A stretch of 64,000 nucleotides of DNA from Pectinophora gossypiella (lineage: Eukaryota; Arthropoda; Insecta; Lepidoptera; Gelechiidae). The position numbers and the translations under genes were made by a program. A model generated the notes under the pieces. The model did not search any database. It was given only the letters and a program-made list of their open reading frames with translations, and had not been told where the DNA came from. The stretch covers positions 248,001 to 312,000 of the forward strand of contig NW_026063268.1 in NCBI RefSeq assembly GCF_024362695.1. Direction: 5' to 3'. Shown here piece by piece: positions 52,610 to 62,860 of this stretch (position 1 is its first letter; each line of letters begins with the position of its first letter).

Positions 52610-52985
52610 GGACGTGAATAGCCTCACGGATCAAGGGCAACGCGCGCCAATAAAGTAGGCATTACGAACAGATACTAGGTATTTCTTTGAGTTGATAGGT
52701 ATCAAGTGAAGTTTCCTGTCGCCAAATTCATAAAAAAATTTGATTTTTTTCAGTCCCATATTGTGTTTTAAGCTGCATAGAACGCACATTTAAAATAAAC
52801 AAATAAAAATTACTAATTATTAAATTTTATCAATGTCATCAATAATAATAATAACGTATCTACAACTTCAGCTATGCGCAGGTGAATAGCCGGCGCACGG
52901 GTCAAGGGCAACGCTCGCCAATAAAGTAGGCATACGAACAGATACTATTTCTTTCTCTGTCACTTGCACCATAAACATACTCTCT
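52610..52985 (+). repeat. Tandem-like duplicated block upstream of promoter
   Basis: TCAAGGGCAACGCGCGCC then AATAAAGTAGGCATTACG occurs at 52629-52665 and 52905-52940, with a looser copy at 51550. Intervening TTAAGCTGCATAGAAC (52770) also matches 51350. Confidence 0.65.
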
Positions 52986-52999
52986 CTCTCTCTCTAGTC

Positions 53000-53391
53000 G
53001 TCGGCTCGACTCGGCCGCGGCCAGTGCGTCGTCGGCGCCCTTAGTCGGCGCCTTTGATGCTTTGCGCTAACGCCGCCGCCGCGCGCTTCCGCTCAGTCGA
53101 ATACTAAGCTTGACCCGAATCGCGTGATGTTTTTCGAGGATATTTTTTTCGTGTTTGTGAGTGTTTGTTTCATTCTGTAAATGAGTAGTGTCGACTATGA
53201 TGAGATCATAGACCATTTACTGCGCAAAAGTATGGAAGATTGTTGATGTTTATTAAAGAGCAAGGTGTTGTGTTTGTGAGTGCGTGTGATACCTACCTAC
53301 CGCGGAGGAAACGCGATGTTGCATACCTACGTGACGTGACATGTTCTAGGGTACCTACCTAGGTACTTCATCCGAAGGAATAACAATTAAG
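53000..53391 (+). promoter_or_regulatory. Candidate promoter and non-coding first exon, plus strand
   Basis: CpG-rich block (GTCGGCTCGACTCGGCCGCGG) ending in an Inr-like TCAGTC at 53093-53098 (+1 at 53095). No DPE match at +28. 3' end proposed at the strong donor AAG|GTAAGG (53392). A 21-codon uORF starts at 53181. No coding exon of the gene is visible to 64 kb. Confidence 0.42.
53181..53246 (+). CDS. 21-codon ORF in candidate first exon
   Basis: MSSVDYDEIIDHLLRKSMED C then TGA. May be an upstream ORF. The VDYDEIIDHL start loosely recalls the N-termini of SLC22-type organic cation transporters, but without a continuing exon this is speculation. Confidence 0.2.
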   Translation: MSSVDYDEIIDHLLRKSMEDC

Positions 53392-53769
53392 GTAAGGCAA
53401 GAGTAGAGTTTTTATTGTTAATAAGTTAGGAACGTTTTAATAACTGGTAGGTAGGTACCGTGCGTGAAAAATCGTGGCAGTAGGTGTTCTACTTCAACAA
53501 ACAACATTTTTAAACGTTGAACCACTACTAAGCATCTAAATACAAGAGAATGAAAACTCCTACCTAGATATCAACATCGTATCTCACACGCGTAACGTAG
53601 CCGCGCGTAAGTTTAGCGTCTGTGTGGCGCGTTGTTCGACTTACATTGCGGCACAGTAAAAATTGAAAATCTTAATTAAACATTTGCGACAAGAAAAACA
53701 CCCACCATCGTTTTTAGTACAATAAAATAGGCGTTCCATTTTTTTTTTCGTTACGATGTCACTAACACC

Positions 53770-53811
<42 letters not shown>

Positions 53812-54145
53812 TAGTAGTACCTACTTAATAAATAAATAAATATACACTTCTACCCACCCCTTAAAGGATACAGGTGATGATATACTTTACTACAGTGAGT
53901 CAATACGGCTTTTTAAGTAGGAAGGTGACAAGCATACAAGGTCTCAGATAACTTAAATATTTGTACCCGGTATGTGCCTGCCCCGAGAATGTTCCCACTT
54001 TGAGAAAAAAATACTTTGGGAACACTTTGGAAACATCCCCTATGCAGTAAAAAACTAAGTAATTAAAAATAATAATGGTAATTAGGTAATAAATTTTAGT
54101 AGAAATAGAAATGTTTTATTGCGACCATGTGTTCGTACAAATAGT

Positions 54146-54545
54146 AGAATAGAATAGAATAGAATAGAATAGAATAGAATAGAATAGAATAGAATAGAAT
54201 AGAATAGAATAGAATAGAATAGAATAGAATAGAATAGAATAGAATAGAATAGAATAGAATAGAATAGAATAGAATAGAATAGAATAGAATAGAATAGAAT
54301 AGAATAGAATAGAATAGAATAGAATAGAATAGAATAGAATAGAATAGAATAGAATAGAATAGAATAGAATAGAATAGAATAGAATAGAATAGAATAGAAT
54401 AGAATAGAATAGAATAGAATAGAATAGAATAGAATAGAATAGAATAGAATAGAATAGAATAGAATAGAATAGAATAGAATAGAATAGAATAGAATAGAAT
54501 AGAATAGAATAGAATAGAATAGAATAGAATAGAATAGAATAGAAT
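54146..54545 (-). repeat. (AGAAT)80 array, tail of a retro-insertion
   Basis: Exactly 400 bp without a mismatch. On the minus strand GGGAATAAAGTT precedes the (ATTCT)n run, so it looks like the expanded tail of a LINE/SINE whose body lies at 54546-54625. Confidence 0.9.
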
Positions 54546-54631
54546 AACTTTATTCCCAAAACAGGTTACAAAAGCATTTACATTATTATAAGTTAATTAA
54601 ATTAGTAAGTATTTTTTGTTTCTATTTTTAA

Positions 54632-54755
54632 CGAGGAGCTCGTTGGCGCAGCGGTAAACGCGCTCGGTCTGCGATTGTTTAAGGCCCGATCTCCCTATCC
54701 ATCCATAGGGAAGGCCCGTGCCCCAGCAGTGGGGACTTTAATGGGCTGATGATGT
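54632..54755 (+). mobile_element. SINE-C with internal deletion
   Basis: Head (GAGGAGCTCGTTGGCGCAGC to CTGCGATTGTT) joined directly to the 3' part (TAAGGCCCGATCTCCC); the 5S-like box and central domain are deleted. Confidence 0.85.
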
Positions 54756-54994
54756 GAAGTCAGTCTCGGTCTTCCTTACTATTAAAGAGTTTTTACAACG
54801 GGAACATTCTCACTTAGGGCACATTCCCGCGACGGAACATTACCGCTTGTAACTTGTAAGCAATAATGTGCTTTTGGCTTAACTTAACCTTAAGTTTCAC
54901 TTAACATGGTTGGAGCATGTGACCGATTATAAGTTATTTCGGTTAGCGTAAGTTGGGGGATAAATTAGAAGGTTCCGTATAAAAAAATATTCAT

Positions 54995-55590
54995 CGTCTG
55001 GGTTGTGTGGTGGATTACCAACCTCATCAACCCTAGTGTCAGGGTCACTATTGAGCTGCCAAAGGTCCCGGACATGGCTCATGTAACGACTATTAACTTG
55101 CATCAGTAAGTAGTAACCGGAACCAACGGCTTAACGTGTCTTCCGAAGCACAGATCATCTTACGTCGGACAATCTGGTGATTAGCCTGTAATGTCCAAAC
55201 CAAACTAGGGATCACAAAGTGTTTTCGCGATATGTCCCCACCTGGATTTGATCCCGGTACCTCCGGATCGTGAGCCGAACGCTTAAATCACTGGACCAAT
55301 GGAAAATTTAAAAAAAATATAAAATTTTATGTCATTTTTTTTGGAAGTACTAAAAATAAGAATATTACCCAATACGGGTTAGATCACATACCTCCGCAAA
55401 AGCATTTCTCAGGAATGAAGGTTTCCTCACGATGTTTTCCTTCACCGCTGAGCACGTGATAATCATTGATCCAAACATGAATTCGAAAACACATTTGACA
55501 ATCATTGGTTTAGCCCTGTACTGGATTCGAACCTGCGACCTCAAAGTGAGAGTCAAGCGTTCTACCAACTGGGCTACCACGGGTCAATCA
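54995..55590 (-). mobile_element. SINE-A and SINE-G, antisense
   Basis: SINE-A 54995-55305. SINE-G 55363-55590 keeps its complete head: box B antisense GATTCGAACCTGCGACC and box A antisense TTCTACCAACTGGGC. Confidence 0.83.
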
Positions 55591-56079
55591 GTCACCTGCC
55601 ACCATGAAATATAAATGATAAATAAGTAATATGAATATACCAATGTTACATCTTTTCCCGTTCAAGATCCAAAAAGCACAATGCTCAAGAGGGAAAAGCC
55701 AAAGTCTTTCGCCGATCACGACGTATCGTGTAATACATTTTGAACAATATTATTTAAGATAGAAGTCGAAGAGACACTACTATTTCTTGTGTGAGTTTTT
55801 TGTTTTTTTTTTTTTACCATTTGAGAGATTTTACATATCCCGCGGATCCCTAAAATCTGTTGTCACCATCCTGCTAACACACTAATGGCAGGCACTTTAA
55901 GGAAAATAAAAACGCCACGGTTATGAATCATGCGCCTTATCTGCATCTTAAACCCCCTGATAAATGGAGTATGTATGACATAGACTAAGTGGTCGGCCGC
56001 AGACCAGACAGACGCTGAGAGGGCGGGGTTTTGTACCTAATGAGGGACTTTCCATTCTACGTTCCTCAAAAACAACATG
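55591..56079. other. No recognised feature
   Basis: AT-rich with a poly(T) at 55800-55815; minus ORF 55948-56199 overlaps the LINE-I tail and is not supported. Confidence 0.4.
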
Positions 56080-56600
56080 GCGCTCACATAAACTCACGCC
56101 TATTTCCCACCGGGGTAAGCAGAGACTATAGAATTCTATTTGCTTCGATCCTGACACACTTCTCTTGCTTCCTCCACGTTCATCAATCGCTTCATACACG
56201 CACGCCGGTTCAGAGTAGATCGTATTGAACCTTTTCTAAGGACATCTCCAATTTGATCATCGTAAGTCCTTCTCGGTCTTCCTCTGCCAGCCCTACCATC
56301 AACTTTCGCTTTATATACCGCTTTTGCAATTCTATTATCCTTCATCCGCTCAACGTGTCCAAACCAACCTAACATTCCCTTCACAATCCTAGTCACTATA
56401 TCGTCTTTTACACCACATCTCTGTCTTATCACACTGTTTCTCACTCTATCACTCAACTTCACACCGCAGATGCTACGCAAAGACCTCATTTCTACGGCAT
56501 TGATCCTACTTTCATGCTTCTTCTGCCATACCCAACATTCACTACCGTACTTCAGCGTAGGGACAAGCACTGCATTGTGAACAGCCATCCTCGCATCTTG
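56080..56600 (-). mobile_element. LINE-I, 5'-truncated
   Basis: 3' end at left (CACGCCTATTTCCCACCGGGG). Coding part below. Confidence 0.83.
56136..56588 (-). pseudogene. LINE-I RT C-terminus (150 codons)
   Basis: LKYGSECWVWQKKHESRINA, then RNSVIRQRCGVKDDIVTRIV, WFGHVERMKDNRIAKAVYKA, RAGRGRPRRTYDDQIGDVLR. Open throughout; RT palm absent. Confidence 0.85.
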
Positions 56601-56659
56601 CGAGATACATTGGCTACTAACAACTGCATGCGCTCACAACAATACAGATTTTCCCTCGT

Positions 56660-57420
56660 TTAACCTAACATAATGCATCTTTTATATTTGTTTTTGGGTA
56701 TAAATGATAACCCTTTTTATTATACCCAGGCACAATTACATCTTCCACCCATTATTATTCTGATCATAATAAAAAGAAGCAATATAGCTAGCAACATAAT
56801 TCTGATCAATATATCTTATACATAATATGATCCATATATCAAGCAACAATAAAGAAACGAACGTTTATTATAAAACGTTTTTTTTCTTTCAACAATATGT
56901 TTTATATATTTATGCTTCTGCCATTACATTGGCCCCGATTCCTGCAGACACCGCCTAATTTTATTTTAAGTTATATCCGTCATTTTCATATCCGTCGAAA
57001 AGGAAAGGGACGGATGATTCACAGCTCTTAATTTTAGGAAGAATGAGTAAATGAATGAATAACCCGGGCGAATCAAAAGGTACGTCGCTGGTATGCAATC
57101 CGTTTGACGTGCTGTCTACTTAACTGTGTCGGGTTATTGACGGATGTAAAATTTTTAGACGGTTGGTTTAGATTTGTGCTTAAAATTGACGTGTGTTCCA
57201 TAAATTTTATGCTTGTCGATTACCCGTCCTTTTCCTTTTCGGCGGATAAGAAAATGACAGATATAACTTAAAATAAAATTAGATGGTATTTACAGGAATT
57301 AGCACCATTGTATTTTGGAATAATTATGTACACGAGTAATGAGAAAATAGGTAATTACCACGTTAAAGTTGTAGAACGCCATCTGTATTGTTTTTGGTGA
57401 ACATAGCCTGGATAGTCCCT
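56660..57420 (+). repeat. Repeat O split by MITE-A copy 6
   Basis: Repeat O continues from GCTTCTGCCATTACAT to GTACACGAGTAATGAG around the MITE at 56934-57308 (TGGCCCCGATTCCTGCAGAC ... GGAATTAGCACCA). Confidence 0.85.
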
Positions 57421-57464
57421 CAATTGTTGAAGGCGATACCTTTAATGTTTTCATTTGCGAATAC

Positions 57465-57790
57465 GGCCTCCGTGGTCCAGTGGTTGAGCGTTGTGCTCAC
57501 AATCCGGAGGTCCCGGGTTCGAATCCCGGTGGGGACAAATCGTAAAATCACTTTGTGATCCCTAGTTTGGTTAGGACATTACAGGCTGATCACCTGATTG
57601 TCCAAAAAATAAGATGATCCGTGCTTCGGAAGGCACGTTAAGCCGTTGGTCCCGGTTATTACTTACTGATGTAAGCACGTAGTCGTTACACGAGTCATGT
57701 CAGGGGTCTATGGCGGCTCAGTAAAAACCCTGACAACAGGGTTGATGGGGTTGGTAATCCACATCACAATCCACACGATAGAAGAAGAAG
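57465..57790 (+). mobile_element. SINE-A, full length, with TSD
   Basis: 326 bp between ATTTGCGAATAC at 57453-57464 and 57791-57802. Full head, body, central domain, AACCCTGACAACAGGG segment and GATAGAAGAAGAAG tail. Reference copy. Confidence 0.93.
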
Positions 57791-57919
57791 ATTTGCGAAT
57801 ACCTTTAAATGGCTTTCTTTTTAATTGAATTTGTAAGCATTCATTGTATAGTTATAGTTGTTGGTACGCCGAATTAATAAAATAAAATAAAAAATAAAAT
57901 CTGTCCCGCTTATAAAGTT

Positions 57920-58318
57920 TTATCCGAAAGAAAGATGATCCGTGCTTCGGAAGGCACGTTAAGCCGTTGCTACCGGTTACTACTTACTGATGTAAGTTAG
58001 TATTCGTTACATGAGCCACTATTGGGCACAGGCTTCCCCTTAATCAACTGGAGCGGGTATGGAGTATACTCCACCACGCTGCTCCACTGCGGGTTGGTGG
58101 CGGTGTTTTTTACGGTTAATAGCCAGTGGCTTAACGTGGCTTCCGAAGCACGGAGTCATGATACTTTTTTGGGCAATCAGATGATTAAAGTCTAAAATGT
58201 CCTTAAACAAAGGACAGTCTCACAAAGTGATCTCGACAATGTCCCTATTGGGAATCGAACCCGGACTTCCAGATCGTGAGCCCGACGCTCTAACCACTAG
58301 ACCACGGAGGCTGTTAAT
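57920..58318. mobile_element. SINE-A fragment (+) then SINE-B (-)
   Basis: 57925-58012 SINE-A core (GATGATCCGTGCTTCGG). 58013-58318 SINE-B antisense to CTAACCACTAGACCACGGAGG. Confidence 0.8.
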
Positions 58319-58639
58319 ATCGTTCACTTTACAGTAAAAACCAAGTACCTAAGCGGCTGTTTAAAAACTAAATTCATCAAAGTATTGAATTAGGCAAAGG
58401 CAGTAAGTAGGTAAAAACACCAATCCATGTTTCAACAATCTGTCTCCTCTGAAGCTTAATCTTTGCCGGAGTACACTTGTGCCGGGAGGTCCCCAGTTGA
58501 CATGCGCGGCTGATAGCTTAGTTAAGTGCTGCGCGCTAAATGTGCGCCGAATTGTATGTCTGACATGTTAGGTTATATACTTATTGTGTACTTATATATC
58601 ATTATATACATAATACGCATAACAATTACGGGGTTTTTT
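58319..58639. other. No recognised feature
   Basis: Unique sequence with a modestly GC-rich centre near 58470-58560; no splice or coding evidence. Confidence 0.35.
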
Positions 58640-58875
58640 TTAATTAAGATGGGTTTGCTCTTGACTTCGTTCTTCCACGAGGAGAAGAAGAGATCGACGT
58701 TGGAACGAGCTTACCCAGAAAATGCCTATTCACCCGTGATTTAAAGGACCCCAGGTTATAAGAGTCAGGAAACACCGACGCCGGCAGCCCATTCCATTCC
58801 TTGGGTGTGCGCATTATGAAGGATGAAGCGAAGCGCTTGGTGCGGATTAGTGGTATGTCAACCAAGTAAGGATGG
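58640..58875 (-). pseudogene. Jockey-type LINE ORF end
   Basis: KRFASSFIMRTPKEWNGLPA then SVFPDSYNLGSFKSRVNRHF: the WN-LP-x-VFP-x-x-Y-x-x-x-xFK pattern common at insect LINE C-termini. Confidence 0.75.
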
Positions 58876-59027
58876 TACGGGGTAGGCAGAGATGTACACT
58901 ATAAACACCCACTCCTCGCCAGCTATGTTCAAGTCCCATATAATAGGGGGCGAGCCTATAGCCATTAACCGGACACAAATCCTGGAAACCACGTGATATC
59001 AATAATTATCTTTGATCCATATTACGA

Positions 59028-59402
59028 TGACATTCAGAATTTGCCTTTCAACTGTTTTAAGGTAGTAGTTAAACAAAAACTTTACAAAAAAGGTTATTAT
59101 AAAGTTAGTGATTATTTAGAAGATATGAATGCATGGGATTAACTGTCTAGAGAACTGATATTAGGCAGCTAAATTACTCATTAGTATACTTACCAATATT
59201 TTATGTTTATTTTTATTAAATTATTGAACGTCTAGGGCCCTGTGCCGAGGTTTTTCTTGCAGCTTCTTTTCCCCGGCTATACAGGTTGTGAGAAGCTGCA
59301 GTAGTTTTAGGCGGGTGAGACGTTCGTTATGTAAAAATTGACGATTCAAAGTGTAACTATGTTACCTACTGAATTAAGATATTTTTGAATTTTGAATTTT
59401 AA
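59028..59402 (+). mobile_element. LINE-E ORF end and complete 3' UTR
   Basis: Reads IQNLPFNCFK, LYKKGYYKVSDYLEDMNAWD and a stop at about 59138-59140; UTR to AAGATATTTTTGAATTTTGAA. Best reference for the family's 3' end. Confidence 0.85.
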
Positions 59403-59404
59403 TT

Positions 59405-59705
59405 TTGCCCGCTATATTTTTATGTACCCGAGCAATGGGAAAATAGGTAATTAACTTGTTACAGTTATACTGCGCCATCTAAGTTTTTTATGGCCTGGAA
59501 GGGCCCTCATACATACATACATAAACTCACGTCAATATCTCACCGGGGTAAGCAGAGACTATAGAATTCGATTTGCTTCGATCCTGACACACTTCTCTTG
59601 CTTCCTCCACATTCATCAAAAAATGACCCTCATAACGTTGAATAAATGATTCTGATCACAAATTTATGAGCCACGCTCTTGTCGGTGTAGCATTCTCCAT
59701 ACTTT
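59405..59705. repeat. Repeat O, LINE-I tip and LINE-H tip
   Basis: 59405-59510 repeat O (GAGCAATGGGAAAATAGG); 59520-59622 antisense LINE-I tip with ATACATACATACATAAACTC; 59655-59705 antisense LINE-H tip. Confidence 0.65.
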
Positions 59706-59857
59706 TGAGGGAAAAATAGGGCAGTGGTTTCCTTCTTGCCTTCCGCCCGGCGCAGAAATTATGCTATTCTGACTTTTTTGGATGTGCTTTATTTTAATAA
59801 GGGAAACACTTCTATTCTTAACTTATTCAAATCAGCAAATAATGAAAAAAGACTGAC

Positions 59858-60089
59858 CTTTTACATCCATAATTGAACTGGACAGCGTACTAGCTCCAAT
59901 ATCACGCCTGCACTACAATAGGGTTGATCAGGATTCCATTGTTCTTTGATATGCACAGTCCAAAATATTATCACAGCTAACAAAACACATGAACACCGAC
60001 GCGGGTAGATATGAACAGTTCACTAAAGCGCGAACGAAGCGCGAAGGGAAAGCAACACGTCTGCCTCCGATCGCGTCCGAAAATCAACT
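59858..60089 (-). CDS. Candidate first exon of a minus-strand gene (5' UTR + ATG)
   Basis: From the Inr at 60089 down to a donor (AAAG|GTCAGT, GT at 59857-59856). The last codons are ATG GAT GTA AAA G (59870-59858), so only MDVK plus one base would be coded here. A four-codon uORF (ATG GAA TCC TGA) lies upstream. No partner exon was found on the minus strand to the left. Confidence 0.4.
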
Positions 60090-60094
60090 GAGCG
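60057..60094 (-). promoter_or_regulatory. Core promoter: Inr + DPE
   Basis: Minus strand: TCAGTT with A+1 at 60089 and AGACGT at exactly +28 to +33 (60062-60057). Surroundings are CpG-rich (TCGGACGCGATCGG) compared with the window, and no repeat family covers it. Confidence 0.55.
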
Positions 60095-60299
60095 GTACAG
60101 AACAAGTGACGGTAGTTTGACGAAAAAAATTTAAAAATTTTCGTCTTACCCACCAATATTAAAAGCGTAGTTTTAATAATTAGACACTTTATACAAACAC
60201 CTCGTTTTACACAGACACTACACATTGACATTATCGTACACGCGCATCTGTGTGTGCGACGTCTGACGCCATACGATTGAAGACTAAAGTAAGACCGAG

Positions 60300-60420
60300 G
60301 GGTGAGGTAAACCTAGCTCAGCCGCTGGTGGGGAGCGGAGAGTTGCCGTACGTAGTAATAACAAATACTTTATCGCACAAACAGGAAATAAAAAAGTTTA
60401 AAACCACAATCCAGGCGAAG
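60300..60420. repeat. Repeat X (inverted) and LINE 3' tip
   Basis: 60300-60360 resembles inverted repeat X (GCTCAGCCGCTGGTGGGGAGC). 60360-60395 is an antisense LINE tip (CAAATACTTTATCGCACAAAC). Confidence 0.45.
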
Positions 60421-60527
60421 TCGCAGGCGGGAACATGTTAAGGTATCTATTCCACATCTCCATGACAATGGGGTTAAACGCTACTCGGTAGGAGGACGTG
60501 CTTTGCATTTAAGTGTTAAGGTCCATA

Positions 60528-61028
60528 TGTCGTGGCTAGATCGTAGAATTGATCATTTCATGATGTGTTTGACCATTTCATGAAATGGTCATATTTCATG
60601 AAATAGCCAACCTACGTTGACCATATCGTTAAAATGTCAACGTTTAATGATATTTCAATCAACGTTTGGCCATATCGTTAATGCAGGCGGTGTTCATGCT
60701 ATGTGTTGTAATATACAATTAATTTCTTAGGTTCAAAATTATGTACGTATTCGATATGTAAAATTGAACAATTACATTCATTCATCGATTATAATATCAA
60801 TCAAGTTTTAAATATAATCGACACCAGCGCCACCACCGGTGGATAATGTTACTAATTTTACGATATGATTGCCAACGTTTGGCCATATCATGAAGTAATC
60901 ACGCATTTAGTTGCTCATATCGTTAAACGTTTTGTGTTCATTGATCTGGCCAAACTACATCATGATTTGGCCAACCAATGACATTCCGCACATCATGAAA
61001 TGATCAATTCTACGATCTGGCCACGACA
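60528..61028. mobile_element. 501-bp MITE with 40-bp TIRs and palindromic subrepeats
   Basis: Left TGTCGTGGCTAGATCGTAG... to ATGATGTG; right CACATCATG... to CTGGCCACGACA. One mismatch is visible. The interior repeats CCATATCGTTAA, TGGCCATATC and CATTTCATGA motifs; 60571-60590 is a perfect 20-bp palindrome. Confidence 0.85.
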
Positions 61029-61109
61029 CATACATACTCGCGCTCGTAAGTTATAACCGGGTAGGCAGTGCCGCAAGCAATGATATCAAATATACTTTAT
61101 TGTACAAAT

Positions 61110-61400
61110 GACGGCCTCCGTGGCCCAGTGGTTGTGCGTTGGACTCACGCCCCGAAGGTCCCGGGTTCGAATCCCAGTGACATAATCACAAAATCACTTT
61201 GTGATCCCTAGTCTGGTTAGGACATTCACAGGCTGATCACCTGATTGTCCAAAAGTAAAACGATTCGTGCTTCAGAAGGCACGTTAAGCCGTTGGTCCCG
61301 GTTACTACTTAGTGATGTAAGTAAGTAGTCGTTACATGAGCCATGTCAGGGGCCTTTGGCGGCTCAATAATAACCCTGACACCTCACAACCCACAAGATA
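61110..61400 (+). mobile_element. SINE-A copy
   Basis: ACGGCCTCCGTGGCCCAGTGG to CAACCCACAAGATAGAAGG. Confidence 0.87.
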
Positions 61401-61439
61401 GAAGGAGTGAAAACCTTGAAGCGCCTTTAATGTAAAATT

Positions 61440-61567
61440 ACAAATCACAGGTTCATCATATCCATCTTTGGACTTCGTATCAACAGTGGCTGCAAGTTGT
61501 CTTTGATTACTTGTGGCTCTGCCCACCCCATTAGGGATTACGGGCGTGAGTTTATGTATGTATGTAT
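61440..61567 (+). mobile_element. LINE-J 3' tip
   Basis: CGTATCAACAGTGGCTGCAAG ... GGGCGTGAGTTTATGTATG, tail (TATG)n. Confidence 0.7.
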
Positions 61568-61619
61568 GTACAAATCACATGATTCTTTCCAAAAAAACTT
61601 GTTTTTTTTTTCAATGAGG

Positions 61620-62395
61620 CACTTTCCATCCTACTTTCCCCATAAATAATATTTATAGATGGCGCTGTGTAGATTTAACGTGATAACTACCTATTTTCTC
61701 ATTACTCGGGTACTTACATAACTATTTTAAAATACAATGTACTTAATGCAGAATCATCATCATCAACAGCCCATTAACGTCCCCACTGCTGGGGCACGGG
61801 CCTTCCCTATGGATGGATAGGGAGATCGGGCCTTAAACCATCACGCGGGCCCAGTGCGGATTGGTGGTTATTAACGACTGCTAATGCAGCCGGGACCAAC
61901 GGCTTAACGTGCCTTCCGAAGCACGGAGGAGCTCGAGATGAAAGCTTTTTTTTTTTTGTGGTCACCCATCCTATGTTTGAAAGTTGCTTTACTTCAACAA
62001 TCGCAGCACGAGCGCGTTAACCGCTGCGCCACCGAACTCCTCAAAAGCAAAGAATCATATACTTAGTATAAAAATAATTGTTGCTTGATATTTGGATCGT
62101 CGTGGAGATCCTTGGGGGCGGCCTATGCCCAGCAGTGGGCGTCGTACGGCTGATGACGATGATATTTGGATCACATTACTTATGTAAAGAATTATATTGC
62201 TACCTATATTGCTTCTCTTTATTTTGATGAGAATAATAATGGGTAGAAGATTTTATTGTGGCTGGGTGTAATAAAAAGGGTCATCATTTATACCCAAAAA
62301 CAAAGATGAAAGATGCATATGTCTGTTATCCATGAAATTAGAAGGATCTTTACAGCGCCACCTGTATTGCTTTTGAGGAAGTCCTTCATTAATTT
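61620..62395 (-). repeat. Repeat O carrying SINE-C and element P
   Basis: Antisense O: 61620-61754, 62043-62098 and 62161-62395. SINE-C (antisense) at 61755-62042. Confidence 0.82.
62099..62160 (+). mobile_element. Element P tip with 12-bp TSD
   Basis: GTCGTGGAGATCC ... GGCTGATGACGAT, 62 bp, between GATATTTGGATC at 62087-62098 and 62161-62172. Clean 5'-truncated retrotransposition product. Confidence 0.9.
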
Positions 62396-62860
62396 TATAC
62401 CTCGTAAAAACTTATGTCGACAACATTGCAAGGTTTTTTTTTTATAAAAATCGCAACAGATTTTATAAAAAGGCGATTCCGTGGTTTTCTCTTTAAGGCC
62501 ACGTTGTTTGTCTTGTCTAAAGAGGTCTACTCCTTAACAACCTGCCACCGCGTCAAATTAAAATGACAATAGTTTTTTGTAATTCATTTATTTATTATAA
62601 TTACACATTTTTACATATATTTACATAACGTAAGGTCTTGCGCACATCACACGGACATTCGTTGTTAGGGTAACCGCTGATTGTGTGACAATCCGATACA
62701 ATTCTTTGACAATAAAGTAGAAGAAATGAAGTATTTTCTTTTTGATAAAATTCGGTCTCTCTAGAATATTCTAGAAGTTACCTGGTAGATAGCTATACAG
62801 TGCTTCTAATTTCTTAACGTCTCTCGTATTTCAAAAAACGAATGCAAATTTTCATCTATA
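62396..62860. other. No recognised feature
   Basis: AT-rich intergenic sequence; no coding or repeat signal identified. Confidence 0.4.

Larger units (their letters stand above)
51188..53807. mobile_element. Possible 2.6-kb composite bounded by MITE-F ends
   Basis: Left: (TA)n 51188-51210, then GGGTGTTAGTGACATCG at about 51213. Right: TTCGTTACGATGTCACTAAC at about 53750-53768, then (TA)n 53773-53807. The ends face outward like one very long F element; two separate copies remain possible. Confidence 0.4.

Noticed and set aside
54116..54559. 147-codon minus-strand ORF of SILFY repeats
   Set aside because: Same artefact, from the (AGAAT)80 array.
59977..60231. 84-codon minus ORF in the candidate promoter region
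   Set aside because: Spans the proposed TSS and has no domain; the Inr/DPE and ATG-donor evidence fits better.
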